A DNA stretch of 64,000 nucleotides from Leptospira noguchii serovar Panama str. CZ214 (GTDB taxonomy: Bacteria > Spirochaetota > Leptospiria > Leptospirales > Leptospiraceae): positions 276,001 to 340,000 of the forward strand of contig NZ_AKWY02000021.1 in assembly GCF_000306255.2 (NCBI RefSeq), read 5' to 3'. The stretch's first letter is position 1. Every line of letters begins with the position of its first letter. The position numbers and the translations under genes were made by a program. Below are positions 1 to 18,281 of this stretch, piece after piece. The notes below the pieces were generated by a model. That model did not search any database. It was not told the DNA's origin and worked only from the letters and a program-made list of their open reading frames with translations.

Positions 1-489
1 TGTGGCAGTTCGCGCAAAAGCTGTTGTATTGTATAATTTAACGTGAATTAACGCGAAAAGGATCGATGCGAGGTAACTTAGCAGAACGCTCTCTCAAACT
101 CAACGTCTCACTTCTATATTGGAACTAAAAACGATATGCCGTATAACGTTTTCTGCATGCAATTGATTGACCATAGCTGAGGGCCAGGTCCCAAACTTTT
201 TTATGCAGAATTTATATGATTGAAGTGTAAACGATTGTGTATTTTATAGTTCCGACTAAAACATCCTGCTTCGATAATGGCCCAACAGCTTTTGCCCCTG
301 ACTCTGAGTAGATAAATTCATTTTTTTGAATATTATAAATAAACTAAAACCAATGTTTTGTTTAATTCAAATGTCGAAAAGATATTAATCTAATTCTAAC
401 TTATATCCCAAAGGATTATTAAATAAGACAGCAAATTTAAATTTGTCGTTCTACAAAGGTTTCATATTAGCAAAAGTTTAATTCAACTT
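1..489. other. Intergenic, dispersed repeat copy then AT-rich
   Basis: No credible coding frame. Bases about 37-230 are a copy of a dispersed noncoding repeat also found at 16653-16826 and, inverted, at about 21038-21255. Shared signatures are TTAACGTGAATT followed by CGCGAAAAGGATCGAT, and further on a TATAACGTTTTCTGCATGCAATTGATTGACC-like stretch (here about 142-172). The segment AACGTCTCACTTCTATATTGG at about 100-120 also resembles the 32-bp tandem unit at 58715. Bases 300-489 are AT-rich without recognisable features. Confidence 0.5.
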
Positions 490-1430
490 ACGTGGATCAT
501 CAATCTACTTTCGGAACATCTTTACAGCGGACCTCAAGTATTCGTCCGCGAACTTTTACAAAACGGAGTAGATGCGATCCAAGCCCGCGTCTATCTCGAA
601 CCGGAAAACGAAGGAGAGAGCCATCTTGAAATCGTTCCTGGCGATTTCCAACTCTTATCTTTACGGATAACGGAGTCAGATTAGTGGAATCGGAAATCCA
701 TGAGTTTTTGGCGACCATAGGACAAAGTTCAAAAGGTGGAGAATTCCAATCTCCGAAAGGATTTATCGGTCAATTCGGAGTCGGCTTACTCGCGTGTTTT
801 ATCGTCAGCGATGAAGTCGTGCTCGTAACTCGTTCCTACAAAAACAAAACACAACCCGCTTTCGAATGGCGCGGGAAACAAGACGGAACCTACTCAGTCA
901 AAACCCTCGGAAGCGATTTACCCTTCGGGACACAGGTCTATCTTCTTTGTAAGCCGGGTTTTGAAGAATACTTCGAACGAGAAACGTTATGCGATCTTGT
1001 AAAAAAATTCGGCGGTCTGCTACCTGTACCGCTTCGATTTTTAGAAGGAGAATCCACCGAGCTTTTAAATCCAGAACCTGCTCCCTGGAACCGCGTGTAT
1101 AAAAGCAAAACACAAGAACGAAATACATTTCTTGATTTCGGAAAGAAGTTATTTGAAACTTCATTTTTAGAAGCAATCCCGTTGACTTCCGACACAGGCA
1201 AGGTACATGGTACTTTACTTTTGCCCCTGCTTCGTCTCAACCAAACGGAAGAAGCAGCTCGACTTCATAAGATAGGATATAAACTGATTTCAAATTCGAC
1301 AGCCTTACTGGGAACAATTTCGGATCATCTCTTATTTTTAGAAATCACCGGAGAAATTGCCAAAGTAATTAAACTATTAGAGAAACATTTCACATCCGCT
1401 TTGAGAGCGCCCTCGTTTTCAGTTTTATAA
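490..1430 (+). pseudogene. Hsp90-family (HtpG-like) pseudogene
   Basis: Remnant of an Hsp90-type ATP-dependent chaperone. The reading frame from about 490 encodes an Hsp90 N-terminus (IINLLSEHLYSGPQVFVREL, then LQNGVDAIQAR, the ATP-lid helix region) but no start codon lies in that frame between an upstream stop at 424 and 490. The frame then ends in a stop at about 683. The continuation (IFTDNGVRLVESEIHEFL, then ATIGQSSKGG and FIGQFGVGLLACFIVSDEV, the Bergerat-fold motifs DxGxG and GxxGxG) is in another frame, so a net one-base shift occurred near 640-656. The second frame encodes only about 250 residues, so most of the Hsp90 middle domain and the C-terminal dimerisation domain are absent. 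Missing start, frameshift and truncation together make a nonfunctional gene very likely. The ATPase family assignment is firm; orthology to canonical HtpG rather than a leptospiral Hsp90-like paralogue is uncertain. Confidence 0.82.
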
Positions 1431-1747
1431 AGCTGCTAAATTTTTAATGGAACGTCTTCTACTATCAAATCTAAAATCGATAAAAATCAGAATGTCAAAA
1501 ATGTTTCCGGAATACAAAGAAAGTGGAAATTATACCATAACCGATCTGAATTCCTGGTGCGGTAAAGAAGGGTCGAGACTTGCTTCTCAATTTGATAGTC
1601 GAAACGGTAACGATTATTACGTGAAAAACCTAAACCTAACAGCACTTCCACGAACTGGCTCAAAAACATTCACAGGAAAACAATCAGTAAATTAACACAA
1701 ATCAGCCAAATTTAAAAGTTGAACCTTGTTCAGAGCATTCAATTTTA
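1431..1747. other. Gene remnant or intergenic, no supported gene
   Basis: An open frame at 1447-1695 (82 codons) follows the Hsp90 pseudogene, but its product matches no family I recognise and has no convincing ribosome binding site. It may be decayed coding sequence from the same degraded locus. Nothing else is visible before the convergent end of the minus-strand gene at 1748. Confidence 0.35.
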
Positions 1748-2317
1748 CTAATGTTCCTCCTGTTTGATCGGAACAAAAGAAACTGTAAAATCGGAAAACT
1801 TAGTTCTTAAAATTAAATCCTTTTTCTTTTTTTCTAATCTTTGTATGTCCAAAGAAACCTTGTGTTGTTTTATCAGCAAGTGTCTTCTCTCCCTTTTGGG
1901 AAGTTTATCTTCTTCAAATAACTTTTTGTATTTTAAAAGAAATTCATGATCAATCTCTAGCCTTTTCGTATATTCTTCAAGTGGATCGGTAACATCGTTG
2001 ATCGTTTCATCCACTTTTTCTACGAGTTCTTTATTTCTAAGTTCGATCAAAAAATGATCTTGGCTGGCAAATGGTATTTTAAATTTTAAATTCGAATTTG
2101 TACTTTTTAAGATAAAACCTTTATAATGATGAATCAGATTTTGAATTTTTTCCCGAGAAATGGATACCTTTGCAGATTCAATTTTTATACGAAGAGAATG
2201 AGAATAAAATCTTCTTTCTAAGTTTGTATGATCCGCATTTGTTATCGGATTTGCTACGAGCGAAAAGCCGAAAAAAATAGATACAAATAGAATACGATTC
2301 AGTGTCACAGTCGGCAT
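1748..2317 (-). CDS. DUF4349-like exported coiled-coil protein
   Basis: A 189-residue protein of unknown function. Residues 1-25 look like a signal peptide or single N-terminal anchor (hydrophobic LNRILFVSIFFGFSLVANPI). The body contains a segment resembling DUF4349: a helix-strand unit where the chain asks for a comparison value (HHYKGFILKSTNSNLKFKIP, then a stretch like FLIELRNKELVEKVDETIND) followed by a long charged helix (EEYTKRLEIDHEFLLKYKKL and EKKKKDLILRTKFSD) likely to form a coiled coil. Known DUF4349 proteins are often lipoproteins with a C-terminal membrane anchor; no C-terminal anchor is visible here, so this is a partial match. It stands alone, with decayed DNA downstream and 550 bp of noncoding sequence upstream. 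Exported location is inferred from the N-terminus. Confidence 0.6.
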   Translation of the reverse strand: MPTVTLNRILFVSIFFGFSLVANPITNADHTNLERRFYSHSLRIKIESAKVSISREKIQNLIHHYKGFILKSTNSNLKFKIPFASQDHFLIELRNKELVEKVDETINDVTDPLEEYTKRLEIDHEFLLKYKKLFEEDKLPKRERRHLLIKQHKVSLDIQRLEKKKKDLILRTKFSDFTVSFVPIKQEEH

Positions 2318-2874
2318 TGTAAGCTAGAATAAGAAATTTTCGAGTTTCGTCAATCTCGCTTTTTATTGTTTTACTCTAAGACTATTGAACGTAATTCGAC
2401 ATAAAGAAAGGAATAACTTTCTAAAAGTAAGTGTTCCTCTTTATTTTTTAAATTTTACTCCGTGATAGTTCCCACAAATTAAGTCGCATTATTTTTATTA
2501 CAGATTTTGTTTATGTGCAAGTTCCCACATTTTCAAAGAAATCTTATTCGATCCAAAAACTCGAATTCAAAATATTAAGTTTTTTTGTTTTTTAGATAGG
2601 TTCTTTTCAGTTTTTTACTGAATTCTTATTATTAAAAAATAGATTCGTTTTCATTCTTCAATGAGAATTCCGTAAAATCTCCGAGTTTACTTTTTTTATA
2701 GAGCGAAGTGACGCCTGGAGAATTCCATAAGAAAATCCTCGTTTAAAAACAAAAAAGCCCTAGATTTACATCCGGGCTTTTTACTTTTAAAGTTTCTTCG
2801 CGATTGTATATGCTAAAATTATAAAATTCTAAAACAAAAGTTTTTCTTTTTATAAAATTGATGCTCGAAAACTC
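2318..2874. other. Intergenic with GTTCCCACA motifs
   Basis: Two copies of the dispersed GTTCCCACA core lie about 50 bp apart near 2467 and 2521, a degenerate two-unit version of the 46-48 bp tandem repeat seen at 12793, 27942 and 40437-40765. The right part holds the sucA terminator. No coding frame is supported. Confidence 0.5.
2751..2782 (-). terminator. Intrinsic terminator of the sucB-lpd-sucA cluster
   Basis: Perfect 9-bp inverted repeat AAAAAGCCC (2752-2760) and GGGCTTTTT (2774-2782) with a 13-nt loop. On the minus strand the hairpin is followed by a T-rich tract. It sits about 95 bp beyond the sucA stop codon, the expected place for a rho-independent terminator. Confidence 0.8.
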
Positions 2875-5631
<2,757 letters not shown>

Positions 5632-5654
5632 TTTTGAAACCTACCTAATACGAT

Positions 5655-7058
<1,404 letters not shown>

Positions 7059-7071
7059 ACTTCCTCTTTCA

Positions 7072-8332
<1,261 letters not shown>

Positions 8333-8379
8333 CGAGAGATTTAGAAATATCTAAATGCAAGTCTCGGTTTCAATCCTTC

Positions 8380-8417
<38 letters not shown>

Positions 8418-8420
8418 AAA

Positions 8421-10855
8421 TTATTCTGTTCTAGGTTTAAATTTTCGATCCGTTTTTCCTAATTCTTCATCGCTAATTTGATATTCTTTCTGTAAGAATT
8501 CTCTAAAATCCATAGACTTATGATGATCTCTTTCTCCATCACATTGACGATTGCCCATCACGGCCTTGGTCACTCCTGCTACTGTGATCGGTTTGAGTGT
8601 CAGATTTTGAGTTACGGGACATACTCCCGGTTTTGGTGAAAGTCCGTTATAAGCACAAGTCCCTCCTCCTTGTACTTCCTCTGGCAGAATGTCTTCGCCA
8701 AACGAAGGATAGTTTTGTCCTCCGTAAAATCGATTGTACATTCTTCCCCAAATTGGAACCGCAAGTACAGAAGCAGCCTGCCCCCTTCCCAAAGAAATAG
8801 AACTTTTATCAAATCCCAACCAAATTACAGTCGTATAATTTGGATCAAATCCACAATACCATGCGTTTGTAAAAGAAGAAGTAGAACCAGTTTTTCCAGC
8901 GGCGGTTCCTCTATAATTTCCTTTTTCCGGATCTCTAAGTCCCATTGCGGCGGTTCCTGCCATAGCCACATTGGTTAACATTTTTTTCAGAATGTAGGCG
9001 GTTCCTTCCGAAATGACTTGGATACTTCCATCTTTTGCTTGTCTTTGTAACTCTTCTTGCACCTTTATTTCTTCGTTATAAACTACATTTCCACTTTGAT
9101 CGATCACATAACGAACAGAAAACGGAATTACCCTTCTACCATTGTTGGCGATGGTAGCATATCCAAGCGCCATTTCTAGAGGAGTCAGCTCTGCAATCCC
9201 AAGCGCAAGAGCAGGACTAGGCGGAAAACGATTCGGATTGGCTCCCAATAATCTGGAAGAGAAATCGATGACCGCATCTGGACCGGTTCGTAAAAAAACC
9301 TGCACCGAAACGATGTTAAGCGACAAGGACAAGGCTCTGGAAAGAGGAACCATTCCTAAAAAGTCTCCGTCAAAATCCTGAGGTGACCAACCTTCTCCTT
9401 CTTCCGTCAAAGTAGTAAGAGGTGCGTCCATAATTCCGGTTCCACTTCCTACCACTCTTTCCTGAATTGCGGCTCCATAAACGAATGGTTTAAACGCGGA
9501 GCCGGTTTGACGTCTTGCCATCGTAGCCCGATTGAACTGATTCTTAGGTGTAAATTCGTAACCACCTACCATGGTTTGTATATATCCAGTAGAAGGTTCG
9601 ATTGTGATCGCGGCTCCTTCTACGTGTAGGTTTTTTCCGAAGACCGCGGTTTGTTTTTGAAATTCTGAGATTGCAGCGGATTCGTTTTCTCCAGGAGTCA
9701 AAATCGTAAGAATGTCCACCGCGTCTATAAGTTCTCTTTCCAGAGCCACTCTGTAATTTGCCTTGTCGTCTAACTTACTAATAAAAGGCATTCCAATCGG
9801 AAACACGGAGCCCATTAAATAATACAAACCTACAAGACCTCTATCGGCTCCTCCGGAATAATTGACCGTAATTCCAGAAACAAGGTCATCGTGTTTTTTA
9901 ATCGCCTTGGATAGTTCTTCTTGAGCAATCTCTTGTTTACGAGCGTCAAGAGTGGTATATACTTTCAACCCTCCCGTGTAAACCTTATCTTCGCCTAATT
10001 CTTTTTCTAATTTTTGACGAACATACTCCGTAAAGTGAGGGGCCTTGTTCAAACGATTTCCCCAAGTAGATTGAGAAGGAGATTGAGTGATGACTACGGG
10101 CCAATATTTATTCCAAAAATCGTCGTGAATCGTTTGAACCTTATCTGCAGGGATATAACCTTGTTCCGCCATAAGCCTTAGAACGCTTAAATGTGCTCCT
10201 TTGGAAATGGCAGGATTTTTAAAGGGAGAATATTTTACAGGAGCTTTAGGCAATCTAGCAAGAAGCGCCGCTTCGGCTACGTCCAAGTCGCTTACATCTT
10301 TTTGAAAATATACATCCGCGGCAGAAGCAAGGCCAGTAGTTCCGTGTCCTAAATAAATTAGATTAAAATAAATTTCTAATATTTCTTCTTTTGAATATTC
10401 TTGTTCTATCTGAAGGGTAAACAACGCTTCTATAAACTTTCTAGCAAAAGATCTTTTTCTATTTTGTAAAACCGTCTTGGCAAGCTGCTGTGTAAGTGTG
10501 GAACCTCCTTGTTTGATTCTACCCGAAATTACGTTTACGATCCCGGCTCTAAGGATCGCCATAAAATCGATCCCAAAGTGATTGAAAAAGTTATTGTCCT
10601 CTACAGATAAAAACGCCTGCACCACGTGAGGTGGAATATCTTGGTATTTCAGTAGTTGTTGTTTGTGTTTATAAAGTTCTGCGAATACAACTCCGTTGAT
10701 ATCGTAGAGTCGAGTAGGAGTTGTAGGCTGGTAAGAAGCAAGCATCGCTAACTCTCCTCCTTCGTCCACCTCCGAAAGAATATAACCAAAAAAAAGTCCT
10801 CCTAAGAGGGCTATGACGAGCAGGGTTTTAGAAGTTCTATGAAGTCCGATACTTT

Positions 10856-10859
<4 letters not shown>
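8421..10859 (-). CDS. Penicillin-binding protein 1A, bifunctional
   Basis: Class A PBP that polymerises and cross-links peptidoglycan at the outer face of the inner membrane. 812 residues. One N-terminal membrane anchor (about 12-31). The GT51 glycosyltransferase domain has catalytic Glu in [13 protein letters not shown] (Glu87) and the [11 protein letters not shown] motif. The transpeptidase domain has the active-site SxxK in [14 protein letters not shown] as the SxN motif, and [12 protein letters not shown] as the KTG motif. The C-terminal tail is Cys-containing and Lys-rich ([20 protein letters not shown]). The start ATG overlaps the stop of the upstream MBL hydrolase in an ATGA arrangement, so the two are translationally coupled. 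All catalytic motifs of both domains are intact. Confidence 0.95.
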
Positions 10860-11812
<953 letters not shown>

Positions 11813-11918
11813 ATCCGGCCCAGTATTTAACCTTCGAAATTTTCTGTCAAAGATAAGAGAAAGAAGAAATTCCGTTTTACGGTTGTCTTTGAATTCCGAG
11901 GAGAAATCATGTTCCTCT

Positions 11919-12737
11919 ATGACAGGAATCTACAATCGAATCGGCCCAGAGCTGACTCCAGTAGCCCGCACCTTATTGATTTTAAACGGGAGTATCTTTG
12001 CGGTTCAACTTCTACTTTCCTGGACGGTAGGAGATTACTTAACTATTTATTTCGGAATGACTTCCGATATGGTCACCCATCGTTTTTTTGTCTGGCAACT
12101 TCTCACATACGCATTTCTACACTCTGTTCAAAATTTCTTTCATATTTTATTCAATATGTTTTCTCTTTGGATGTTTGGTTCAGTTCTGGAAAACTACTGG
12201 GGTAGTAGGAATTTTTTAAAGTTTTATCTATTCTCTTGTTTCATGGGAGGTTTTTTTCCTTGGATTTTGCATAACGTTGGATTTCACCAAGGCACTATCA
12301 TCGGCGCCTCCGGAGGAATTTACGGTCTTTTGATCGCTTTTGCTTTGATTTGGCCTAACCAGGAACTTCTTTTTATGGGCTTTTTTCCTCTCAAAGCGAA
12401 GTATATGGTTGTGATTCTTATGCTCATCATTGCGTTTTCTGGTTCGGGTAGTAACATCGCGCACATGGCACATTTAGGCGGAGCAATCGGTGGAGCGGTT
12501 TATTTCTTTTATTATAATAAACTAAAATCTAAAATTCCCCCTTCTTTGTCTCTCAGTCGCTATCTTCAAAAAAGAAAGATGAAAAAATGGCAAGAAGAAA
12601 TGAATCGTAAGATTCACGTTAGAGAGGAAGTAGACTATTTGTTAGATAAAATTTCCAAATCCGGTATGAATTCTCTTTCTAGAAAAGAAAAAAAATTTTT
12701 GAAAGAAGCTTCTAGTAAGTATTATTCGGAAGATTGA
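11919..12737 (+). CDS. Rhomboid-family intramembrane serine protease
   Basis: Integral inner-membrane serine protease of the rhomboid family; substrates are unknown. The catalytic serine is in GASGGIYGLLIAF (GxSG motif) and the catalytic histidine in HMAHLGGAIGGAVYF. About six hydrophobic segments are visible, followed by a basic cytoplasmic tail (RYLQKRKMKKWQEEMNRK and onward) of about 70 residues. I prefer the ATG at 11919 (272 residues, MTGIYNRIGPELT); an in-frame TTG at 11883 would add 12 residues. A GAGGAG stretch at 11897-11903 sits rather far (15 nt) from the ATG, so the start is uncertain. The gene ends about 55 bp before a 48-bp tandem repeat array. Confidence 0.9.
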   Translation: MTGIYNRIGPELTPVARTLLILNGSIFAVQLLLSWTVGDYLTIYFGMTSDMVTHRFFVWQLLTYAFLHSVQNFFHILFNMFSLWMFGSVLENYWGSRNFLKFYLFSCFMGGFFPWILHNVGFHQGTIIGASGGIYGLLIAFALIWPNQELLFMGFFPLKAKYMVVILMLIIAFSGSGSNIAHMAHLGGAIGGAVYFFYYNKLKSKIPPSLSLSRYLQKRKMKKWQEEMNRKIHVREEVDYLLDKISKSGMNSLSRKEKKFLKEASSKYYSED

Positions 12738-12792
12738 TTTTTTTCGTTATTTAGATATTGGCATCTCTATAAAATCCAAAGAAAAAGTAAGA

Positions 12793-13144
12793 GTTCCCAC
12801 AATTTGTAAATACAACTGTAAAGTCTTAAGTTTGTAGTAGTTCCCACAGTTTTGTGAATACAAATGTAAAGTCTTAAGTTTGCAGTAGTTCCCACAGTTT
12901 GTGAATACAAATGTAAAATCTTAAGTTTGCAGTAGTTCCCACAGTTTTGTGAATACAAATGTAAAGTCTTAAGTTTGTAGTAGTTCCCACAGTTTTGTGA
13001 ATACAAATGTAAAGTCTTAAGTTTGCAGTAGTTCCCACAGTTTGTGAATACAAATGTAAAATCTTAAGTTTGCAGTAGTTCCCACAGTTTTGTAAATACA
13101 AATGTAAAGTCTTAAGTTTGCAGTAGTTCCCACAGTTTTGTAAA
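12793..13144 (+). repeat. Tandem 47/48-bp repeat array, GTTCCCACA family
   Basis: Seven full units and a partial eighth. Unit starts are at 12793, 12840, 12888, 12935, 12983, 13031, 13078 and 13126, giving lengths 47, 48, 47, 48, 48, 47, 48. Each unit begins GTTCCCACA, continues with a TTTTGTGAATACAAATGTAAA-like core and ends in TTTGCAGTA or TTTGTAGTA. The 47/48 alternation comes from one T in a T-run and would break any reading frame, so the array is noncoding. The family recurs at 27942-28294 and 40437-40765. Such 45-48 bp variable-number repeats are known in pathogenic Leptospira as typing loci; I cannot name which locus this is. Confidence 0.93.
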
Positions 13145-13434
13145 ACGAAAATCTCAAACATTCTAACTCGGTAAAAACGTTCCACCTTTATGATTCACCA
13201 AAATTTACTTGTAAGTTTAAAATATATATTTATAAATCTTCAATTTGAACAAATAGCTTGTTCCCAAATCGAAAGATTATAAAAATCTGATGATGGGAAA
13301 AACGACTGAGAATTTAGAGATGTGGCTACTTCTATGGAGCTTCAGCATTTTATTAGAAACTTCTAAAGGATTATCGTTTGCGCTTTCAAGTTTTTAAGAC
13401 AAACTCAAAACAAAATCGAAAACAAACTACAACA

Positions 13435-14028
13435 ATGAAACATCATTTTCCCCCTGAACCTATTTCACTAATCGGAAACAATGTGGAACTTCATCCTCTA
13501 AAAATGAAACATTGTGAAGCATTAACCAAAACAGTGTTAGACGGAGAACTCTGGAAACTCTGGTTCACTTTAGTGCCTTCTCCCGAGGTTATGAAACAAT
13601 GGATCGAAAAAGCTCTGACAGAAGAAAAAGAAAAAAGCTCACTCCCTTTTGTAGTACAAAGTAAAGCAGATGGAAAAATCATTGGAAGCACACGTTATAT
13701 GAACATAGAAAAAACGGATAGACGACTTGAAATAGGTTCGACTTGGTATTCCAAAGAATACCAAAAAACATTTGTAAATACAGAATGTAAATTTCTTCTT
13801 TTAGAACATGCATTTGAAAATTTAAATTGTATCGCAGTTGAATTTAGAACACATAGACTCAATCAAAATTCAAGAAGAGCCATAGAAAGATTAGGAGCGA
13901 ATTTAGACGGAATTTTACGCAATCACAGAACCATGCCAAACGGAACCCTAAGAAACACTGCCGTTTACAGTATCATTTCAAGTGAATGGCCTACCATCCG
14001 ATCACATTTAAAATTTAAGTTAAACTAA
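13435..14028 (+). CDS. GNAT-family N-acetyltransferase (RimJ/RimL-like)
   Basis: A 197-residue GNAT acetyltransferase of the RimJ/RimL type, expected to move an acetyl group from acetyl-CoA to an amine. The start is chosen at ATG 13435 (MKHHFPPEPISLIGNNVELH) because the longer in-frame opening at 13378 uses TTG and adds residues unlike the family. Visible landmarks: the N-terminal strand IGNNVELHPLKMKHCEAL, GKIIGSTRYMNIEKTDRRLEIG leading into the acetyl-CoA strand, LEHAFENLNCIAVEFRTH and the NSRRAIERLGANLDGILRNH C-terminal motif typical of this subfamily. Substrate (ribosomal protein, antibiotic or small molecule) cannot be told. It stands alone on the plus strand after the repeat array. Confidence 0.87.
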   Translation: MKHHFPPEPISLIGNNVELHPLKMKHCEALTKTVLDGELWKLWFTLVPSPEVMKQWIEKALTEEKEKSSLPFVVQSKADGKIIGSTRYMNIEKTDRRLEIGSTWYSKEYQKTFVNTECKFLLLEHAFENLNCIAVEFRTHRLNQNSRRAIERLGANLDGILRNHRTMPNGTLRNTAVYSIISSEWPTIRSHLKFKLN

Positions 14029-14224
14029 AGACTGAGTGGAAAAACAGACGAACTTGCAGTGCAAGTTTTGACAGATAACTGTAGTTTGGATTTTAATAGA
14101 CCTAAACACCTTGTAAAAACAAATCTATATTCGTAATTTAGAATATAATTCTAAAAATCCATTATATTCCAATTATCTAAACTATTGACTCACAACTATT
14201 TTCCGAAGGAAAACGAAAGCGGCT

Positions 14225-14275
14225 TTTTCGCATGTCCGCTCATTTTCGCATGTCCGCTCATTTTCGCATGTCCGC

Positions 14276-14278
<3 letters not shown>
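14225..14278. repeat. Three perfect 18-bp tandem repeats over a stop codon
   Basis: Three identical 18-bp copies (14225-14242, 14243-14260, 14261-14278), each TTTTCGCATGTCCGCTCA on the plus strand. On the minus strand each copy reads TGA GCG GAC ATG CGA AAA, and the innermost TGA is the stop codon of the chemoreceptor gene. Eighteen is a multiple of three, so the stop is repeated in frame three times. Confidence 0.9.
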
Positions 14279-16078
<1,800 letters not shown>

Positions 16079-16855
16079 AATATACTCTACTGATTAAATC
16101 GAGTTCGAATGTAAATGGTTTCTCATTTACAAACTATCTATTGAACTCATTTTTTTATACTGCTATGAAAGAAAAGTATCTTCTGAAAATTATTTTTTAC
16201 TTTATCTCCATAAAATGGAAACGAGTTCAAGTTTAAGAATTTTATTTAGAAGACTTAATTTTTTCGTAAAAAAGCAAAACGTAAGAACTCTATGTTTTTT
16301 AGTCTTTAAAAATGCAAAGACCAACATAAAGTTCTCTTTCAGTAAATTACTACTTTTAGAAAAATTTTTCTAAAAACTTTGAAATCGAGCCCGAGTTTAA
16401 GATATAAAATTCTGAAACGAAGTTTTTAAGATAGTATGCTCATCATTTTAAAAAATGAATAGTTTTGATTCCAACTTACTACTCAGACGCATGAAAATGA
16501 TACCAAGTTATTAACGACCGAATTTAGGAAAAAATAGAGATACTTAAAAAATAACGCAAATTCGGGATTTGCGACATTTTAGAGCAGAACCAAAACATTC
16601 AAATTATTGAAACAATTTAACCCAAGTATTTTATTTATACGTTCGAGTAGTAAGTTAACGTCAGTTCGATACAACGCGAAATGGATCGATTTTTATAGGT
16701 CGTTCGGCAGATTGTGTTCTACAATAAATTGAAACTAAAAAACGCAATTTTGTATTACGTTTTTTTCATACAATTTATTAACTGCCGGTCCGCACACTTA
16801 GACGTCTTACGTCAAATTTACGTTAAGTGATTCAATTTGATTGGAATCGGTCAAT
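16079..16855. other. Intergenic, AT-rich with dispersed repeat
   Basis: No coding frame supported. The left two thirds are AT-rich. The right part (16653-16826) is a copy of a dispersed repeat with inverted ends. Confidence 0.6.
16653..16826 (+). repeat. Dispersed ~175-bp repeat with TTAACGT inverted ends
   Basis: The left end reads TTAACGTCAGTTCGA and the right end reads, on the opposite strand, CTTAACGTAAATTTGACGT, so the termini are imperfect inverted repeats. Interior signatures (TACAACGCGAAATGGATCGAT near the left, TATTACGTTTTTTTCATAC then AATTTATTAACTGCC near the right) are shared with copies at about 37-230 and, inverted, 21038-21255. No open frame inside, so if mobile it would need a transposase in trans. 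Confidence 0.6.
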
Positions 16856-17686
16856 TTATTTTCTTTTAAAATTGAATTCCAAATCTCTACCGGAGTTCTT
16901 CAAGGAATTCATGGTTTGTAAATATAACTTTTTAATCACGGAGGATTTCCAATCAAACCAATTGGAAATCTCTTCGTAAGTATAAATGATTTCGGGTCTT
17001 AAAAGTTTTTTTCTGAGTTTTAGTTTCTTTTGAGAAGAAAAGTTTGCTGCGTTTTTTCGATTGGAAAAAATCAGTTGATGTGAGACTTCCATCTTTTCTA
17101 AAATCGTAATTTCTTTACATCGAACAGAAGATGTTTTTTCCGCTCTCTCTTTTAAAAAATCTCGAATCGAATTTCCGGACGAAGCAAGAATACTTTTCAA
17201 AAGTAGAATATCCTTTCTTTCCAAAAATAAATTGTGTTTGAGCTTAAAAATCAAAACCCCTCTTGGATCTAAATTTTGTAAAATTTCTTGTAAGAAAATT
17301 TTATGTGGAGAAGGTTCACAATCATAGTCAGGTTCATAAATCACAGATCCAGGTAAACTATCCGGTTCCAAAAAAATAGGATTTCTTTTTAAAGAATTAA
17401 TTTCCTTTTTCCATTGATTTAAAACGAGATGTTTTAAAAACACGATCGCAAATGCCGAAAAATTATCGAATTTTTTAGTTTCGTATAATTTAGAAAAATA
17501 TTCTATTTTTTGAATGAACTTGAGTAGAACTTCACTTCTCTCGTCTTCGCCGAGAGAATACTTACGTACTGCAATCCTACCAATCCAAAACGCTGCCTGT
17601 TCAATTAAATTTTTTGAATCTCCTAAATTCTTATATCTTAAATAAGAATTTAGGAATATACGATCCAGTTCTGTTTTTTGTTCCAT
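16856..17686 (-). CDS. Putative sigma-70-like regulator, divergent
   Basis: A 276-residue protein not confidently assigned. Residues about 45-100 ([20 protein letters not shown], then [22 protein letters not shown]) resemble the region-2 helices of ECF/FliA-type sigma factors, including the aromatic/basic helix used in -10 recognition and melting. The C-terminal segment ([20 protein letters not shown]) looks like a helix-turn-helix of the region-4 kind. The middle is long and basic. This arrangement suggests a divergent sigma factor or a sigma-like DNA-binding protein; an alternative is an unrelated leptospiral regulator. It stands alone between a long intergenic stretch and the divergent usp gene, sharing a promoter region of about 160 bp with it. 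Confidence 0.55.
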   Translation of the reverse strand: MEQKTELDRIFLNSYLRYKNLGDSKNLIEQAAFWIGRIAVRKYSLGEDERSEVLLKFIQKIEYFSKLYETKKFDNFSAFAIVFLKHLVLNQWKKEINSLKRNPIFLEPDSLPGSVIYEPDYDCEPSPHKIFLQEILQNLDPRGVLIFKLKHNLFLERKDILLLKSILASSGNSIRDFLKERAEKTSSVRCKEITILEKMEVSHQLIFSNRKNAANFSSQKKLKLRKKLLRPEIIYTYEEISNWFDWKSSVIKKLYLQTMNSLKNSGRDLEFNFKRK

Positions 17687-17845
17687 GGTCGCAAGCTAAT
17701 TGATTTGCAACTTTTTTGTCTAAGTCATTTATAAAATCAAAATTCTCCGATGAATCAAAATTAAATTGTACCAACCTAAATTTTAAGTTTTTTTGATTGG
17801 AAAACGAACTTGAGAAGGATACACTCTTTGGCAAAGAGAAAGAAC

Positions 17846-18280
<435 letters not shown>

Positions 18281-18281
18281 A

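Noticed and set aside
1447..1695. 82-codon plus-strand frame after the Hsp90 pseudogene
   Set aside because: No family match, no ribosome site, and it lies in a decayed region; insufficient to call a gene.
12767..13185. Open frames across the tandem array encoding repeated YSQNCGNYCKLK-type peptides
   Set aside because: Units alternate between 47 and 48 bp, so the frame changes along the array and no signal or ribosome site precedes it. The repeated peptide is an artefact of the DNA repeat.
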